Shown one piece after another: positions 9,862 to 19,632 of a stretch of DNA of 64,000 nt. Origin of the DNA: Bacteroidia bacterium (lineage in GTDB: Bacteria > Bacteroidota > Bacteroidia > CAILMK01 > JBBDIG01); assembly GCA_040880525.1 (NCBI GenBank), contig JBBDIG010000033.1, positions 57,454-121,453 of the forward strand, in the 5' to 3' direction. The notes beneath the pieces were generated by a model. It made no database searches and was not told where the DNA came from. It saw only the letters and a list, made by a program, of their open reading frames with translations. Positions within the stretch are counted from its first letter, which is position 1, and every line of letters starts with the position of its first letter. The translations under genes and the position numbers were made by a program.

Positions 9862-10563
9862 ATGAATTTAAAAAATGCAAAGGTGCTGGTTACGGGTGGA
9901 AGCAAGGGAATAGGAAAGGCCACGGCAAAAATGCTGGCAGAAGCGGGGGCAAAGGTGGTAATAACGGCCAGGCATGAACAGCCATTAAACGAAGCGGCAA
10001 AGGAAATTGGTGCATATCCCATAGTAATGGATATGGCCATACAGGAAGATATTGACCGCAGTTTCGATGAAGCAGTGAGCCACCTGGGAGGACTGGATAT
10101 TCTTATAAATAACGCAGGAATTGGCGGGCGTGCCAACCTGCAGGAACTGAAACGTGAGGATTTTGACCGGGTTCACACCGTAAATGTAGTGGGAGCAGCG
10201 ATGATGGCAAAGCGCGCGGCAATTCTGTTTATGGAGCAGAACTATGGCAATATCGTGAACATTGCTTCCACGGCTGCCACGAAAGGCTATGAGGGCGGGA
10301 CCATTTACAGTTCATCAAAATGGGCGCTGAAGGGAATGACCGAATGCTGGCGTGCAGAACTGCGGAAATACAACGTGCGCGTTTTCCTCATTAATCCCAG
10401 CGAGGTGACTACGGCCTTTGGCAGTTCCAGCGGTCAGGAGCGCGAACCTCAGCCCAATAAGCTACGTGGGGAAGAAATTGCCAGCGCCATCCGGTCGGTG
10501 CTGGAGATGGATGACCGCGGGTTTGTGCCGGAACTCTCCGTTTGGGCAACCAACCCGTGGTGA
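9862..10563 (+). CDS. Short-chain dehydrogenase/reductase (3-oxoacyl-ACP reductase-like)
   Basis: NAD(P)H-dependent oxidoreductase of the classical SDR family, 233 residues; substrate unknown. The ATG at 9862 is chosen because MNLKNAKVLVTGG is the normal SDR beginning; an upstream in-frame TTG at 9787 would add 25 unlike residues. The dinucleotide motif TGGSKGIG is at residues 11-18, NNAG near 87, the catalytic serine in NIASTAA, and YSSSK (Tyr and Lys of the active site) near 150. The C-terminus is short and may favour a smaller substrate-binding region. It stands alone, divergent from the outer-membrane gene and converging on the phosphoesterase gene. Confidence 0.9.
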   Translation: MNLKNAKVLVTGGSKGIGKATAKMLAEAGAKVVITARHEQPLNEAAKEIGAYPIVMDMAIQEDIDRSFDEAVSHLGGLDILINNAGIGGRANLQELKREDFDRVHTVNVVGAAMMAKRAAILFMEQNYGNIVNIASTAATKGYEGGTIYSSSKWALKGMTECWRAELRKYNVRVFLINPSEVTTAFGSSSGQEREPQPNKLRGEEIASAIRSVLEMDDRGFVPELSVWATNPW

Positions 10564-10604
10564 AATGAGAATTGATCTTGGGAAACTTTAGGTCAGGCCG
10601 AAAC

Positions 10605-11870
10605 TTATCCTCTGCTGAATTCAAAGACCGTGATTTCCGGCCACATTCCTACGCGGCCGGGGTAGCCTAAAAAGCCGAGGCCCCGGTTTACGTAAAGCAT
10701 CTGTCTGCCTTTTTCATACAATCCCGACCACTGCTTGTAAACATATTGCACGGGGCTCCATTTCAGGCCGGGAATATCAATGCCGAACTGCATGCCGTGC
10801 GTATGCCCGGAGAAGGTAACGTCAATGTCATGATACTTTTCTGTTACCTCAGCGCCCCAGTGAGATGGATCGTGCGAGAGCAGCAGTTTAAAGGGTATGT
10901 CTTCCGTCCCGGCATGGGCTGTGGCCAGGTTGCCATATTTTCTGAACCTTGTATTGGCACTCCAGTTCTGCACACCCAATACGGCCATTTTTTCTCCTGC
11001 ACGTGTCACGATGCGGTTTTCGTCAAGCAGCAGCGTCCAGCCCATTTCCCGGTGGATGGCTTTCATCCGCTCCAAATTCTCATGCTTTTCTTTTTCGCTG
11101 GGCCATTGGGCGTAATCACCATAGTCATGGTTGCCGAGAATGGAATAAATGCCTTCATCAGCCTGCACTCCCGAGAGTGTGCTCTTGAATCGTTCGGCCT
11201 CCTGGCTTACGTTATTCACCAAGTCTCCGGTAAAAAATACCATATCCGCCTTCTGCCGGTTGATGAGCTTTACGGCCTTTTCCAACGGATTATTGGTAGT
11301 GAAGCTTCCGGTATGGATATCGGAGATCTGCACGATCTTCATTCCGTCAAAATTGCCGGGGAGGTTAGGCAGCCGGATCTTTATGCGCTTCACCCGGAAG
11401 TCATACGCTCCCCTCACCATTCCGTAGAAAAATGTGCTAAAGAGGAATCCACTAGCCATGAGGGCTGCAATATTCAGGAATTGGGAACGAGAAATTTTTG
11501 GTCCGGCAATATCACCTTGCTGGATCCGCTCGGTGCCTTCATAAAAAAGATGGACTACCCACTGCATTCCCCGCCACAGGTCATCGGTAAATATGAACAG
11601 CAGAGCAGGTATTTTTGAAATATAAAGCACCAGCACCAGGGCCGGGAGATAGGTTCTGTAGAGTTTGGGCCAGGATGTAAAATCAGTCAACAGGGCGGCC
11701 AGGATCACGCTCAGGGAAAGGGTGGTGAGGGTCCAGAACGCGGTATAGACGATTCTTCTGGTAAAAAGTGATGATTCATTCGTGACGGTGCGCAGTGCCT
11801 GGAAAACGTAAATATCAATGAGCAGCATGAGGATAATGACGACTGCAAGGAAGGGAATGCTTCTGGACAA
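10605..11870 (-). CDS. Membrane-anchored metallophosphoesterase (YkuE/YaeI-like)
   Basis: Calcineurin-like phosphoesterase of 421 residues. The N-terminal 150 residues carry about four membrane segments; the rest is the two-metal catalytic domain with ISDIHTGS, FTGDLVNN, LGNHDYGD, LLSHDPSHW and FSGHTHGMQFG, in family order, supplying the Asp, His and Asn ligands. Proteins of this architecture act on phospholipid precursors or cyclic nucleotides, among other substrates; which one applies here is not visible. The start is uncertain: the longest frame begins with TTG at 11870, and an in-frame ATG lies about 14 codons later inside the first membrane segment. Confidence 0.9.
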   Translation of the reverse strand: MSRSIPFLAVVIILMLLIDIYVFQALRTVTNESSLFTRRIVYTAFWTLTTLSLSVILAALLTDFTSWPKLYRTYLPALVLVLYISKIPALLFIFTDDLWRGMQWVVHLFYEGTERIQQGDIAGPKISRSQFLNIAALMASGFLFSTFFYGMVRGAYDFRVKRIKIRLPNLPGNFDGMKIVQISDIHTGSFTTNNPLEKAVKLINRQKADMVFFTGDLVNNVSQEAERFKSTLSGVQADEGIYSILGNHDYGDYAQWPSEKEKHENLERMKAIHREMGWTLLLDENRIVTRAGEKMAVLGVQNWSANTRFRKYGNLATAHAGTEDIPFKLLLSHDPSHWGAEVTEKYHDIDVTFSGHTHGMQFGIDIPGLKWSPVQYVYKQWSGLYEKGRQMLYVNRGLGFLGYPGRVGMWPEITVFEFSRG

Positions 11871-12023
11871 TGGAATTATTTGAAATTAATGGAGGGGAAA
11901 AATTTAATGGGAATGCGGATCTAACGGATTGGACGGATATTGCGCGATCTTATTTGTTTTAAATTAAACTTATAAGATTTCGAAATGACCTATTGAATTT
12001 TAATTAAAAACTACGAACTGGTT

Positions 12024-13880
12024 TTATCTTGCTACGACAATACGTTCGGTCATGAATTCTTCACCATTTTTTTCTATGCGGAGAATATAATTTCCGATTT
12101 GCAGCGGGGCGGTTGAGAAAGTAAAGAGATTTTCACCGCTCGATACTTCCTGATTTAATAATGTCTCTATAAGTCTGCCACGGATATCGTAGATGTTAAA
12201 TGAGAGCCTGGCATTTTCGTCCATTTGAAATTTCACACTGAAAAATTCCGGTGAAGGTGTGGGGAAGATGTTGGCCACAGGATTTACCACTTCGGTTTTG
12301 TCGCCCACAGAGATCTCTGATATCCAGGTGCCATTTATATTTTGAAAACCTAACCCTCCGCTTCTTTTTTTGCCAAAGTTGGCGGCCATCCAGGCCCTGC
12401 CCGGCTCATTATACTTGCGTTGAATCCCGGTATAGTCACCCCATCGCTCATAAAGGCCGCTGACGATATTTACGAATACCTCACCATCCTTCATTCGTTT
12501 GGCATCTGAATATTCTCCATCCTTGAAGTAGATAATAGAATTGCCCGGATTAACGGTATCCGATGTGTGATCAAAAGCTATGAGCGCTTCATTCTCCAAT
12601 CCTACGCCCATGTAGGCTATAGAAGGATATCCGAACTCCAGATAGGGATGGCTTAATACGCGGCCGGTGAGTCTGAATGGCGGGGTCAGGGTTATGGTTC
12701 CGTGATAAATAGAGGCAAGCTGCGTTTGCATATCCCTGGTATTTGCCACAAAATGGATAAGGCCATTTTCTTCATAAGCATCCAGAACGCGTCCGTCATT
12801 TGTATCGAAATAGTGATTGTTCGGCTGGTCAGCAGTAGGAGGGACGCCATATTTTACGTCCGATCGCAAAGCTGCCACGGTAAGTTCTGTGTTGGGGTCG
12901 TCCAGGGTTCCGGTGAGGCGCAGCATAAATATGGTGTCATTGACCAGGTCAAAATTCCGGTTGTTAAGAAAATAAATGCCCGGTCCCATTGGACGGGAGC
13001 CGCCCTGCACCGGGCAGACATTGCGCAGGGTAGTACCCTTATAGCGGAATCCGGTATAGTGTTTAAGTTGCAGTTCCTCGTTGTTATATCCACTGTTCAT
13101 GTTGATTTGCCAGATGACCGTTTGCTTAAAAGCTTCCTGCCAGGGAAGTCCATTCTTCAGCAGGTTGATGGTCAGGAATACTTCATCCTCGGTAATGCCC
13201 ATCATCGGAAAGTCTGACCAGCTCGTGTCCAGCACAGGATTGCCCGGCAGTGTGTATAAATTCCAGATGCCGGAAGGGTCGTTGGTTTGCGAAAATGCCG
13301 ATACTATCAGGCTCGTGGAGTCGGTACGTCCGTGCAGGAACATGATGATGAATTTGTCGGCATTGGGATCATAAATTACCCGCGGATCGTACTTGTCATT
13401 GCTAAGTCCCAGCGTATCAGAAAATGCGTGCAGCGAAACGCTTTGGAGCATATTCCCCAGTGTGTCAAAAACATAAATTGATTTATTAATTACAGAAACG
13501 ATTTTGCCTTCATTGGAAATGGCAATGTGGTTATCGTTCGGAGCACCGGGATCATTTAAATTAAAGAGGTTGCCTTCAAAGTTCCGGAGTTGAGTTGCCT
13601 CGGGCTTATCCAGCAGTGTTTTGTCGGAGGGAATCGATCGCAGCTTTGGGCCGATTTGTTTTTTGTGTTCCATCAGCCATGCCCGGTAACTTTTTGAACC
13701 GGGAACAGGCGCCTCGAGGTTGTAAAGTCTGGGACGAAAATCATCGGTAATAGCCGCCACATTTACCTGACCCATGGGCTTTGCCGTCATTATTTCCGAT
13801 TGTTTGTAGGTAAAATCTTCCTGCGCCCATAATGCTGTAGCAAGGAAAATGAAAGTTGCAAAGAGGAATATATATTTCAT
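12024..13880 (-). CDS. Secreted protein with T9SS type A sorting domain, function unknown
   Basis: A 618-residue exported protein. Signal peptide MKYIFLFATFIFLATALWAQ. The body (about 90-520) looks like an all-beta, propeller-like module with motifs such as GAPNDNHIAIS, DPRVIYDPNADKFI and SWSDFPMMGITEDEVFLT; similar text occurs in secreted proteins that I know only as uncharacterised. A C-terminal sorting domain (about 535-618) shows NIFPTPSPEFFSVKF, FNIYDIRGRLIETL and GNYILRIEKNGE. It is transcribed on the minus strand, downstream of tilS with a 58-bp gap, so cotranscription is possible but not required. Confidence 0.82.
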   Translation of the reverse strand: MKYIFLFATFIFLATALWAQEDFTYKQSEIMTAKPMGQVNVAAITDDFRPRLYNLEAPVPGSKSYRAWLMEHKKQIGPKLRSIPSDKTLLDKPEATQLRNFEGNLFNLNDPGAPNDNHIAISNEGKIVSVINKSIYVFDTLGNMLQSVSLHAFSDTLGLSNDKYDPRVIYDPNADKFIIMFLHGRTDSTSLIVSAFSQTNDPSGIWNLYTLPGNPVLDTSWSDFPMMGITEDEVFLTINLLKNGLPWQEAFKQTVIWQINMNSGYNNEELQLKHYTGFRYKGTTLRNVCPVQGGSRPMGPGIYFLNNRNFDLVNDTIFMLRLTGTLDDPNTELTVAALRSDVKYGVPPTADQPNNHYFDTNDGRVLDAYEENGLIHFVANTRDMQTQLASIYHGTITLTPPFRLTGRVLSHPYLEFGYPSIAYMGVGLENEALIAFDHTSDTVNPGNSIIYFKDGEYSDAKRMKDGEVFVNIVSGLYERWGDYTGIQRKYNEPGRAWMAANFGKKRSGGLGFQNINGTWISEISVGDKTEVVNPVANIFPTPSPEFFSVKFQMDENARLSFNIYDIRGRLIETLLNQEVSSGENLFTFSTAPLQIGNYILRIEKNGEEFMTERIVVAR

Positions 13881-13938
13881 GCTAATAAGCGGTTTACAAT
13901 GTGTTGAGGAATTCCTGAGATTTCCTGTTTTAGTTCAA

Positions 13939-15282
13939 TTATCGGGTCAGTTTAATTTTCAGGGCTTGTTTTGAAGAAGAAGCAAGCGCGAATGATTGGT
14001 CAACGCGCAGCCCGGCCACCCAGGCTATTTTGCCGGAAGAGGTGATGACGGGAATTTCCTGTTTTTCCACCACCGATACTTTCTCGTTAGTCAGGTAATC
14101 ACTCAATTTTTTGTGCGCATTCATTCCAAAAGGTTGAAATGCATCTCCCGGTTGCCATTGGCGCATTACCAATGGGAATTGCAGTTTTTCGAGATCTAGG
14201 TAAGCGACTTCAGGGTTTTTCAGATCCGCAATTGCTGAAGCTGCAACTACCGAAATTTCAAAGTCCCGGTTTCCGAACCGTACATTCTCCATTTCCTTCG
14301 TGATTTGTACTTCTGCGAGTTCTGCGCCATTTGCAGGCAGCGGCCGCAGGAAGAGGTATTCCCGGTCACGGATCAATTGATGGGTGGCTGAGGTAATTTT
14401 CCTCCCCGGCTGGCTGGTTATCAATTCCACCGCTTCTGCTGCCATTCCTGCTGTAAAACCAAAGGGATGCAGCCATTCAAAAAGGAAATGCTGGCAATGA
14501 GGCAACAACTGCAGCGCCTCCAGCGAAATGGTATATCCGTCTTCATGCGGTTGAAAAAGTTCATCCTGCAAATGGTGGAGCGCAGTATGAAACACGTGTT
14601 CAGCAAACTGAAGGCGGGAAGCTGTTTCATCCAGGCCCTGGCCCAGGGAAGGATTTATTTGCCGTAAAACGGGCAGCACCTGCAGCCGGATGAGGTTTCG
14701 CTGATATTTAAGTTCGTCATTGCTGGCATCATGGCGGGAAGCGAGGTTCTTCTTTTCTGCATATTGCAGAATGTCATCTTTGGAAGCAAAAAGCAGGGGC
14801 CGCACAAGCGGAGGATGCAGCGGCAGAATGCCATGCAATCCCCGGATCCCTGTTCCTTTGGTCAGGTTCAGCAGCATGGTCTCAGCCTGGTCATCCAGAT
14901 GGTGTGCGGTAGCCAGCAGATCGTAATTGTGGTCTCTGAGCAGTTCTGCAAACCATTGGTAGCGCAGTTCCCGTGCAGCCATTTGGGTGGAATGTCCGGG
15001 CATTTGCGTCACTTCCTCTTCCCTGAATTTCTTTACGTGGACCTCTTTACCGAGTTGTCCAGCCAGGCGCACTACAAAGGCCGCATCCTCTTCTGATTCT
15101 TTTCCGCGTAAATTAAAGTTGCAGTGGGCCATCGCAAAGGAATATCCTGATTTGGACAGCAGGTGACACAGCACCACGGAATCTACGCCCCCGCTTACGG
15201 CCACAAGCAGATGGCTGTCATGCGTAAACAGATTTTTCTCTTTAACAAATTCTTGAAAATTTTGAAGGAAGTTCGTAGACAT
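13939..15282 (-). CDS. tilS: tRNA(Ile)-lysidine synthetase TilS
   Basis: Cytosolic enzyme that joins lysine to C34 of tRNA-Ile(CAU) using ATP, changing both codon reading (AUA) and charging identity; essential in bacteria. The 447-residue protein has the N-type PP-loop SGGVDS at residues 30-35, then HCNFNLRG, ELRYQWF, and TAHHLDDQAETMLLNLTKGTG, all standard TilS motifs. The C-terminal region (about 365-447) matches the TilS_C fold (MRQWQPGDAFQPFGM, KKLSDYLTNEKV). Start is ATG, full length. Upstream is a 205-bp spacer without obvious signals. Confidence 0.96.
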   Translation of the reverse strand: MSTNFLQNFQEFVKEKNLFTHDSHLLVAVSGGVDSVVLCHLLSKSGYSFAMAHCNFNLRGKESEEDAAFVVRLAGQLGKEVHVKKFREEEVTQMPGHSTQMAARELRYQWFAELLRDHNYDLLATAHHLDDQAETMLLNLTKGTGIRGLHGILPLHPPLVRPLLFASKDDILQYAEKKNLASRHDASNDELKYQRNLIRLQVLPVLRQINPSLGQGLDETASRLQFAEHVFHTALHHLQDELFQPHEDGYTISLEALQLLPHCQHFLFEWLHPFGFTAGMAAEAVELITSQPGRKITSATHQLIRDREYLFLRPLPANGAELAEVQITKEMENVRFGNRDFEISVVAASAIADLKNPEVAYLDLEKLQFPLVMRQWQPGDAFQPFGMNAHKKLSDYLTNEKVSVVEKQEIPVITSSGKIAWVAGLRVDQSFALASSSKQALKIKLTR

Positions 15283-15487
15283 TGGAGCAGATATTAGGTT
15301 TTACACTCGCTCTGAAAGTCGCTTATTTTGGGAAAGCTGTCGGAGGGTTAATCAGCCCCTGCCAGCGCATTTCGGACAAAAAACATTTCAATTCCAAATG
15401 AGGGACGTTTTTCGTTTCGCAGTTGAAATATAGTTTATTCGGGTATTAATCCTGAGATTTCAATTCCGGAATAATATCCAGCCTGGT

Positions 15488-17515
15488 TTATTTTAAGTAC
15501 TCATCCAGCCATTCAAAAAATACTCGGTGCCAGAGCACCCCATTTTGCGGGTTTAAAATCCAGTGGCCTTCTTCAGGGAAATAAAGAAAGCGGCTCGGAA
15601 TGCCCTGCAACTGGGCAGCATGAAAAGCCTCGATTCCCTGGTTGATGGGAACGCGGAAATCCTTTTCGCCATGAATAACCAAAATGGGCGTATCCCAATT
15701 GCCTGCAAACTTATGGGGGCTGAAGAGTTCATAACTCTTGGCCTGCGGTGAGTCCCAGGGAGCACCTTTAACATCATAATTTGCGAAGAACATTTCTTCA
15801 GTTGAAGCGTACCAGCTTTCGAGGTTGTACAGCCCTGCGTGAGAGATAAAAGTTTTGAAACGGTCGTCATGGTTTCCTGCCAGCCAGTAGACGGAATATC
15901 CGCCAAAACTGGCTCCAATGGCGCCCAGCCGTTCTTCGTCAACGAAAGGTTCTTTGGCCACCTGATCAATGGCAGCCAGAAGATCCTGCATGGCCTGGCC
16001 TCCCCAGTCGCCACTGATCTGCTCATTCCATTTAGTGCCGAAACCCGGAAGACCTCTGCGGTTAGGGGCTACCACGATATAACCGTTTGCTGCCATGAGC
16101 TGGAAATTCCACCGGTAGCTGAAAAACTGACTTACGGGACTTTGTGGTCCACCCTGCGCATAAAGGAGTGCAGGGTATTTTTTGGCCGGATCAAAATCGG
16201 GCGGATAGATCACCCACGTTAGTACCTGCTCTCCATCATTACTGGTGATCATCCGTTTTTCCACGGTGCCCATTTTCATATTGTCCAGCATATCCTTATT
16301 GGTAAAAGTGAGTTGCTCATCCTTTCCGTTTTTAGGATTTACAGAAAAAATTTCATTGGGCATTGACATGGAGCGCTTTGTGGCGATCAGGCGTTTGCCG
16401 GCTGGCGCCACGGATACGTAGTCGTGAATTCCTTCCGTTAATTGTTGAATTTTTTTATTTTTTAAATCAACTGAAAATATTTGTTCAGTGGCATTTATTA
16501 CGGCTAAAAAATAAACGGTTTTTCCGTCCTCGCTCCAGGCTGGAGAAGTAGCGCTGTAATCCCATCCGGCAGTGAGTTCTTCTTTTGTTCCGGTCTCAAA
16601 ATCATATACAAAGATCCTGTTCCGGTCACTTTCATATCCCGGAGTTTCCATGCTCATCCACAGCATCTTTCCTCCGTCAGGAGAGAATAGCGGATCTTTA
16701 TCATAACCCTCCATGCCTTCTGAAATGTTGGTGGTTTTCTGCGTGATCATGTTGTACAGAAAAATATCAGAGTTAGTGCTTTCTGCGTACTCCTTTCCTG
16801 TCACCTTCTTACTGGTGTACGCCACCATCCTTCCATCTGCACTCCAGTCCAGTTCTCCGGCTCCTCCGAATGGCCTGAGCGGAGCATCAAATTTCTGCCC
16901 CTGCATTATGTCAATGCCCTCGCCAGCTATGGTCCCTTCAGCGTATCCGGTAATAAAGACGTGGCTGCTTTTATAGTCGCTCCATTTGTCCCAGTGCCGG
17001 TACATCAGATCATCAATAATACGGGCATTGGCTTTAGGCAGATCAGGATATTTATCCTGCACGGTAGACTGTGTTTTCACTCTGCGGGTATACATTATGT
17101 GTGTTCCGACAGGAGAGTAGCTGAAATTGGCGATTCCCTCTTCCATCTCCGTAAGTTTTGCCAGGCCACTGCCATCCGGGTTTATCTCGAATAGTTGCGG
17201 AGCGCCATCGCGTGTGGCCAGGAAACCGATCTTTTTTCCGTCCGCGCGCCATACAGCGTTGAATTCGCTTCCTGTGAGTGAGGTAAGCTGGACGGGTGTT
17301 CCGCCCTTTGCATCTAATAAATAAAGATCCGTATTGCCTTTGTTTTCTTTCAGGTCATAATTTGAGACAGGATAAACGAACTGCTTTCCATCCGGTGATA
17401 CCACGGGAGAACCTACGCGTTTGAATTTCCAGAGCAATTCGGGGGTGAGCGTTTCCTGGGCCTGCAAGGCAACCGTAATCAGCACACAGAGTGCGAGTAA
17501 CATTCCTTTTAACAT
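15488..17515 (-). CDS. S9 family serine peptidase (prolyl oligopeptidase / acylaminoacyl-peptidase type)
   Basis: Exported peptidase of 675 residues that probably cleaves short peptides in the periplasm. Signal peptide MLKGMLLALCVLITVALQAQ. The N-terminal half is a propeller of PD40/WD40-like repeats (VSPDGK, SADGR, FSPDGGK, WSEDGKT); the C-terminal 250 residues are the alpha/beta-hydrolase domain with RGLPGFG, the nucleophile elbow GASFGGYS (serine near residue 535), DFRVP (acid) and GHWI (base). All three catalytic positions are present. It is a single-gene unit between tilS and the aldo/keto reductase gene. Confidence 0.94.
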   Translation of the reverse strand: MLKGMLLALCVLITVALQAQETLTPELLWKFKRVGSPVVSPDGKQFVYPVSNYDLKENKGNTDLYLLDAKGGTPVQLTSLTGSEFNAVWRADGKKIGFLATRDGAPQLFEINPDGSGLAKLTEMEEGIANFSYSPVGTHIMYTRRVKTQSTVQDKYPDLPKANARIIDDLMYRHWDKWSDYKSSHVFITGYAEGTIAGEGIDIMQGQKFDAPLRPFGGAGELDWSADGRMVAYTSKKVTGKEYAESTNSDIFLYNMITQKTTNISEGMEGYDKDPLFSPDGGKMLWMSMETPGYESDRNRIFVYDFETGTKEELTAGWDYSATSPAWSEDGKTVYFLAVINATEQIFSVDLKNKKIQQLTEGIHDYVSVAPAGKRLIATKRSMSMPNEIFSVNPKNGKDEQLTFTNKDMLDNMKMGTVEKRMITSNDGEQVLTWVIYPPDFDPAKKYPALLYAQGGPQSPVSQFFSYRWNFQLMAANGYIVVAPNRRGLPGFGTKWNEQISGDWGGQAMQDLLAAIDQVAKEPFVDEERLGAIGASFGGYSVYWLAGNHDDRFKTFISHAGLYNLESWYASTEEMFFANYDVKGAPWDSPQAKSYELFSPHKFAGNWDTPILVIHGEKDFRVPINQGIEAFHAAQLQGIPSRFLYFPEEGHWILNPQNGVLWHRVFFEWLDEYLK

Positions 17516-17725
17516 ATTCTTTGGTTTTGAATTGAGGGCCGAAAGTTAAGGAGGAGAAAGGACTTGTGAATGAGGATTGATCGCTCTCCGTCTTCCGTGA
17601 ATACTTGTATGGACATTCTAAGATCCGCAGGAGACTGATTTCTTTGGATTTATGATCACGAAACAGAATGGCCGGCTGCTCTTCCTCATTTATTCCTGCC
17701 GGGAAAAATTATGCTGAAACCAGCA

Positions 17726-18538
17726 TCAGTCCCAGTCTGGTGCAAATGGAGGGTTAACGAAGCGTTCTCCTCTGCTGATGCTTGAGATCCAGTCCATTTC
17801 CTCGCGAGTGAGTTCAAAGTCGAAAATGTCGAAATTCTGCTTACGGTGTTTGTGGCTTGATGACCTGGGAATGGCCGCCACGTTTTCCTGTTGCATCAGC
17901 CAGCGAAGGGCTACCTGCGCAGGATTCTTATCATACGCTTCGGAAATTTCCTTCAGCACCTGATCATCCAATATCGCTCCTTGCGCCACGGGACTGTAAG
18001 CTGTAAGCATCATTTCATGTTCCCGGATCAGATTCAGGAGCTTTTGCTGGCCAAGATAGGGATGGTACTCCACCTGGTTCGTCAGGATAGGGCCGGCTTG
18101 CAGCGCTTTTTTGAGCAATTGAGTTGGAAAATTACTCACACCCGTAGTGCGGGTTTTTCCTTCCTCCTGCAGGCGAAACATTTCTTCCAGTGTTTGCTCA
18201 AGCGGAAAATCGGAATTGGGCCAGTGTATCAGCAGCAGGTCGATATACTCCGTGTTCAGCTTGCGCAAACTCTCCTCGGCTTCTTTGCGGACGTTCTTTT
18301 TGTCTAGGTGGTCGCGCCAGACTTTGGTGGTGACCCACAGCTTTTCCCGGTCAATGCCCGTATCTTTTATTCCCTGAGCCACTTCCTGCTCGTTGCGGTA
18401 ATCCCGTGCTGTGTCAATGTGCCTGTAGCCAATTTCAATCGCATCCCGCACTCCTTTCCTGCATTCCTCTCCTGTTAGTTCAAAAGTGCCAAAACCGAGT
18501 GCCGGTATCGTTTTACCCTGGATTTTCAGATGCTTCAT
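17726..18538 (-). CDS. Aldo/keto reductase (2,5-diketogluconate reductase-like, AKR5 type)
   Basis: NADPH-dependent carbonyl reductase, 270 residues, a single-domain TIM barrel. The catalytic tetrad is complete: Asp42 and Tyr47 in HIDTARDYRNE, Lys72 in TTKVW and His105 in LLIHWP. GVSNF and the coenzyme-binding IPRSSS-HKHRKQN are also in place. The substrate is not predictable; many relatives reduce small toxic aldehydes. The start ATG is clear. The preceding 490 bp hold no gene. Confidence 0.93.
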   Translation of the reverse strand: MKHLKIQGKTIPALGFGTFELTGEECRKGVRDAIEIGYRHIDTARDYRNEQEVAQGIKDTGIDREKLWVTTKVWRDHLDKKNVRKEAEESLRKLNTEYIDLLLIHWPNSDFPLEQTLEEMFRLQEEGKTRTTGVSNFPTQLLKKALQAGPILTNQVEYHPYLGQQKLLNLIREHEMMLTAYSPVAQGAILDDQVLKEISEAYDKNPAQVALRWLMQQENVAAIPRSSSHKHRKQNFDIFDFELTREEMDWISSISRGERFVNPPFAPDWD

Positions 18539-19000
18539 TGTTGAAATATTTATGATCTTGATTTATCAACGGGCGCAAGGGGTTCAGGGTTTTCTAAAAA
18601 TTATCTTATGAAAACTATGTTTAAAATCTGCATTTCTTTGGATATTTTCAAATTTAAAATTCATGAGAACAGAAAATTTAATAAAAGGGACGTTATTCAT
18701 TTTGCATTAAAGATAATATATTTTAAACGCTCCCATTAAAACCCTGTAGTCCCTGATATTTTTATTATTTAAATTTTAAAGGCGAAAACAGGATTTTTCT
18801 TGTTTTATGAAGGATGTACGAGAACAGAAGCAGCGGAACCTGAACTTCCTGCAGAATGCAAGTATTTATAATTTAAAAAAACCTTTCAACTTATCCGGGC
18901 TGAAGGCTGTTCACAAGCAGAGACGAATTATCTTTTGGAAAACAAAATGATAAACTTATTTTTATATGAATGAAACAGTGGCAACTGGCTTCATAGTATT
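18539..19000. other. AT-rich spacer between divergent genes
   Basis: About 460 bp between the aldo/keto reductase and the first yceI gene. It is rich in A+T and stops. A 47-codon ATG frame at 18807 lacks any recognisable feature and is probably chance. I see no RNA gene or long repeat. Confidence 0.6.
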
Positions 19001-19008
19001 TAACTTTG
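19001..19008 (+). promoter_or_regulatory. Bacteroidota -7 element TAACTTTG
   Basis: Matches TAnnTTTG, 19 bp before the ATG of the first yceI gene; a clear -33 element is not seen. It could drive the three-gene YceI-porin-YceI unit. Confidence 0.55.
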
Positions 19009-19027
19009 GCCTAGAAAAAACAGCAAT

Positions 19028-19597
19028 ATGAAAAGATCAACTTATTTCTTAATATTAATTCTATCAGCAGTGAGTGCTGTGGCTTTCCTGCCGCACAGAA
19101 CCTACCATTTGCAACCCGAAACAGAGTTCAGGATAACGGGTACTTCCAGCCTACATGATTGGGAAATTACGACTGACAAAGCCTCTGGCTCTTCGTCCAT
19201 GCATTTGAATGGTAACCAGATCACCGATGTGAGCAGCCTGCAGTTTACAATTCCGGCAAAGAGTTTTAAAAGCGGCAAAAAGGCAATGGATGAAAATACC
19301 TACAAGGCGCTGAAAGCTTCTGAATTTCCAAATATTAAATTCAGCATAAGCAATGTAAAGATCGCCCAGAAAGAGGGAAATGAAGCATCATTCAGTGGAA
19401 ATGGCAACCTCACAGTAGCCGGGGTTAGCCAGGTAGTACAAATAGATGCTACCGGCCGGGTGGATGGAGGGAAGATATATTTTGAAGGCAAGAAGGATCT
19501 CAAACTGACGGACTTCAATATTGATCCACCCACGGCCATGCTGGGAACAATCAAAACCGGTAATGAAATAACTATTCATTATAAAGCGGTTTTTTGA
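19028..19597 (+). CDS. YceI family periplasmic protein (first copy)
   Basis: Exported lipocalin-like protein of 189 residues. YceI proteins bind a polyisoprenoid chain in a long beta-barrel. The signal segment is MKRSTYFLILILSAVSAVAF. Family features follow: FRITGTSSLHDWEI (about 36-49), SGKKAMDENTYKALKA, FPNIKFSISNV, the G-NLTVAGVSQ strand and the end LTDFNIDPPTAMLGTIKTGNEITIHYKA (split here only for description). It is 35 bp upstream of a porin-like gene and shares its unit with a second yceI copy. A role in moving a hydrophobic ligand between membranes is plausible but inferred. Confidence 0.9.
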   Translation: MKRSTYFLILILSAVSAVAFLPHRTYHLQPETEFRITGTSSLHDWEITTDKASGSSSMHLNGNQITDVSSLQFTIPAKSFKSGKKAMDENTYKALKASEFPNIKFSISNVKIAQKEGNEASFSGNGNLTVAGVSQVVQIDATGRVDGGKIYFEGKKDLKLTDFNIDPPTAMLGTIKTGNEITIHYKAVF

Positions 19598-19632
19598 TTA
19601 TTTATTTAACTAAATTAAATTTTGGCTGATCA

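Noticed and set aside
10746..11618. 290-codon frame opposite the metallophosphoesterase gene
   Set aside because: No protein-like features; the other strand carries a clear enzyme.
18807..18950. 47-codon frame before the YceI cluster
   Set aside because: No family, no promoter, no hydrophobic or repeat pattern; likely chance.
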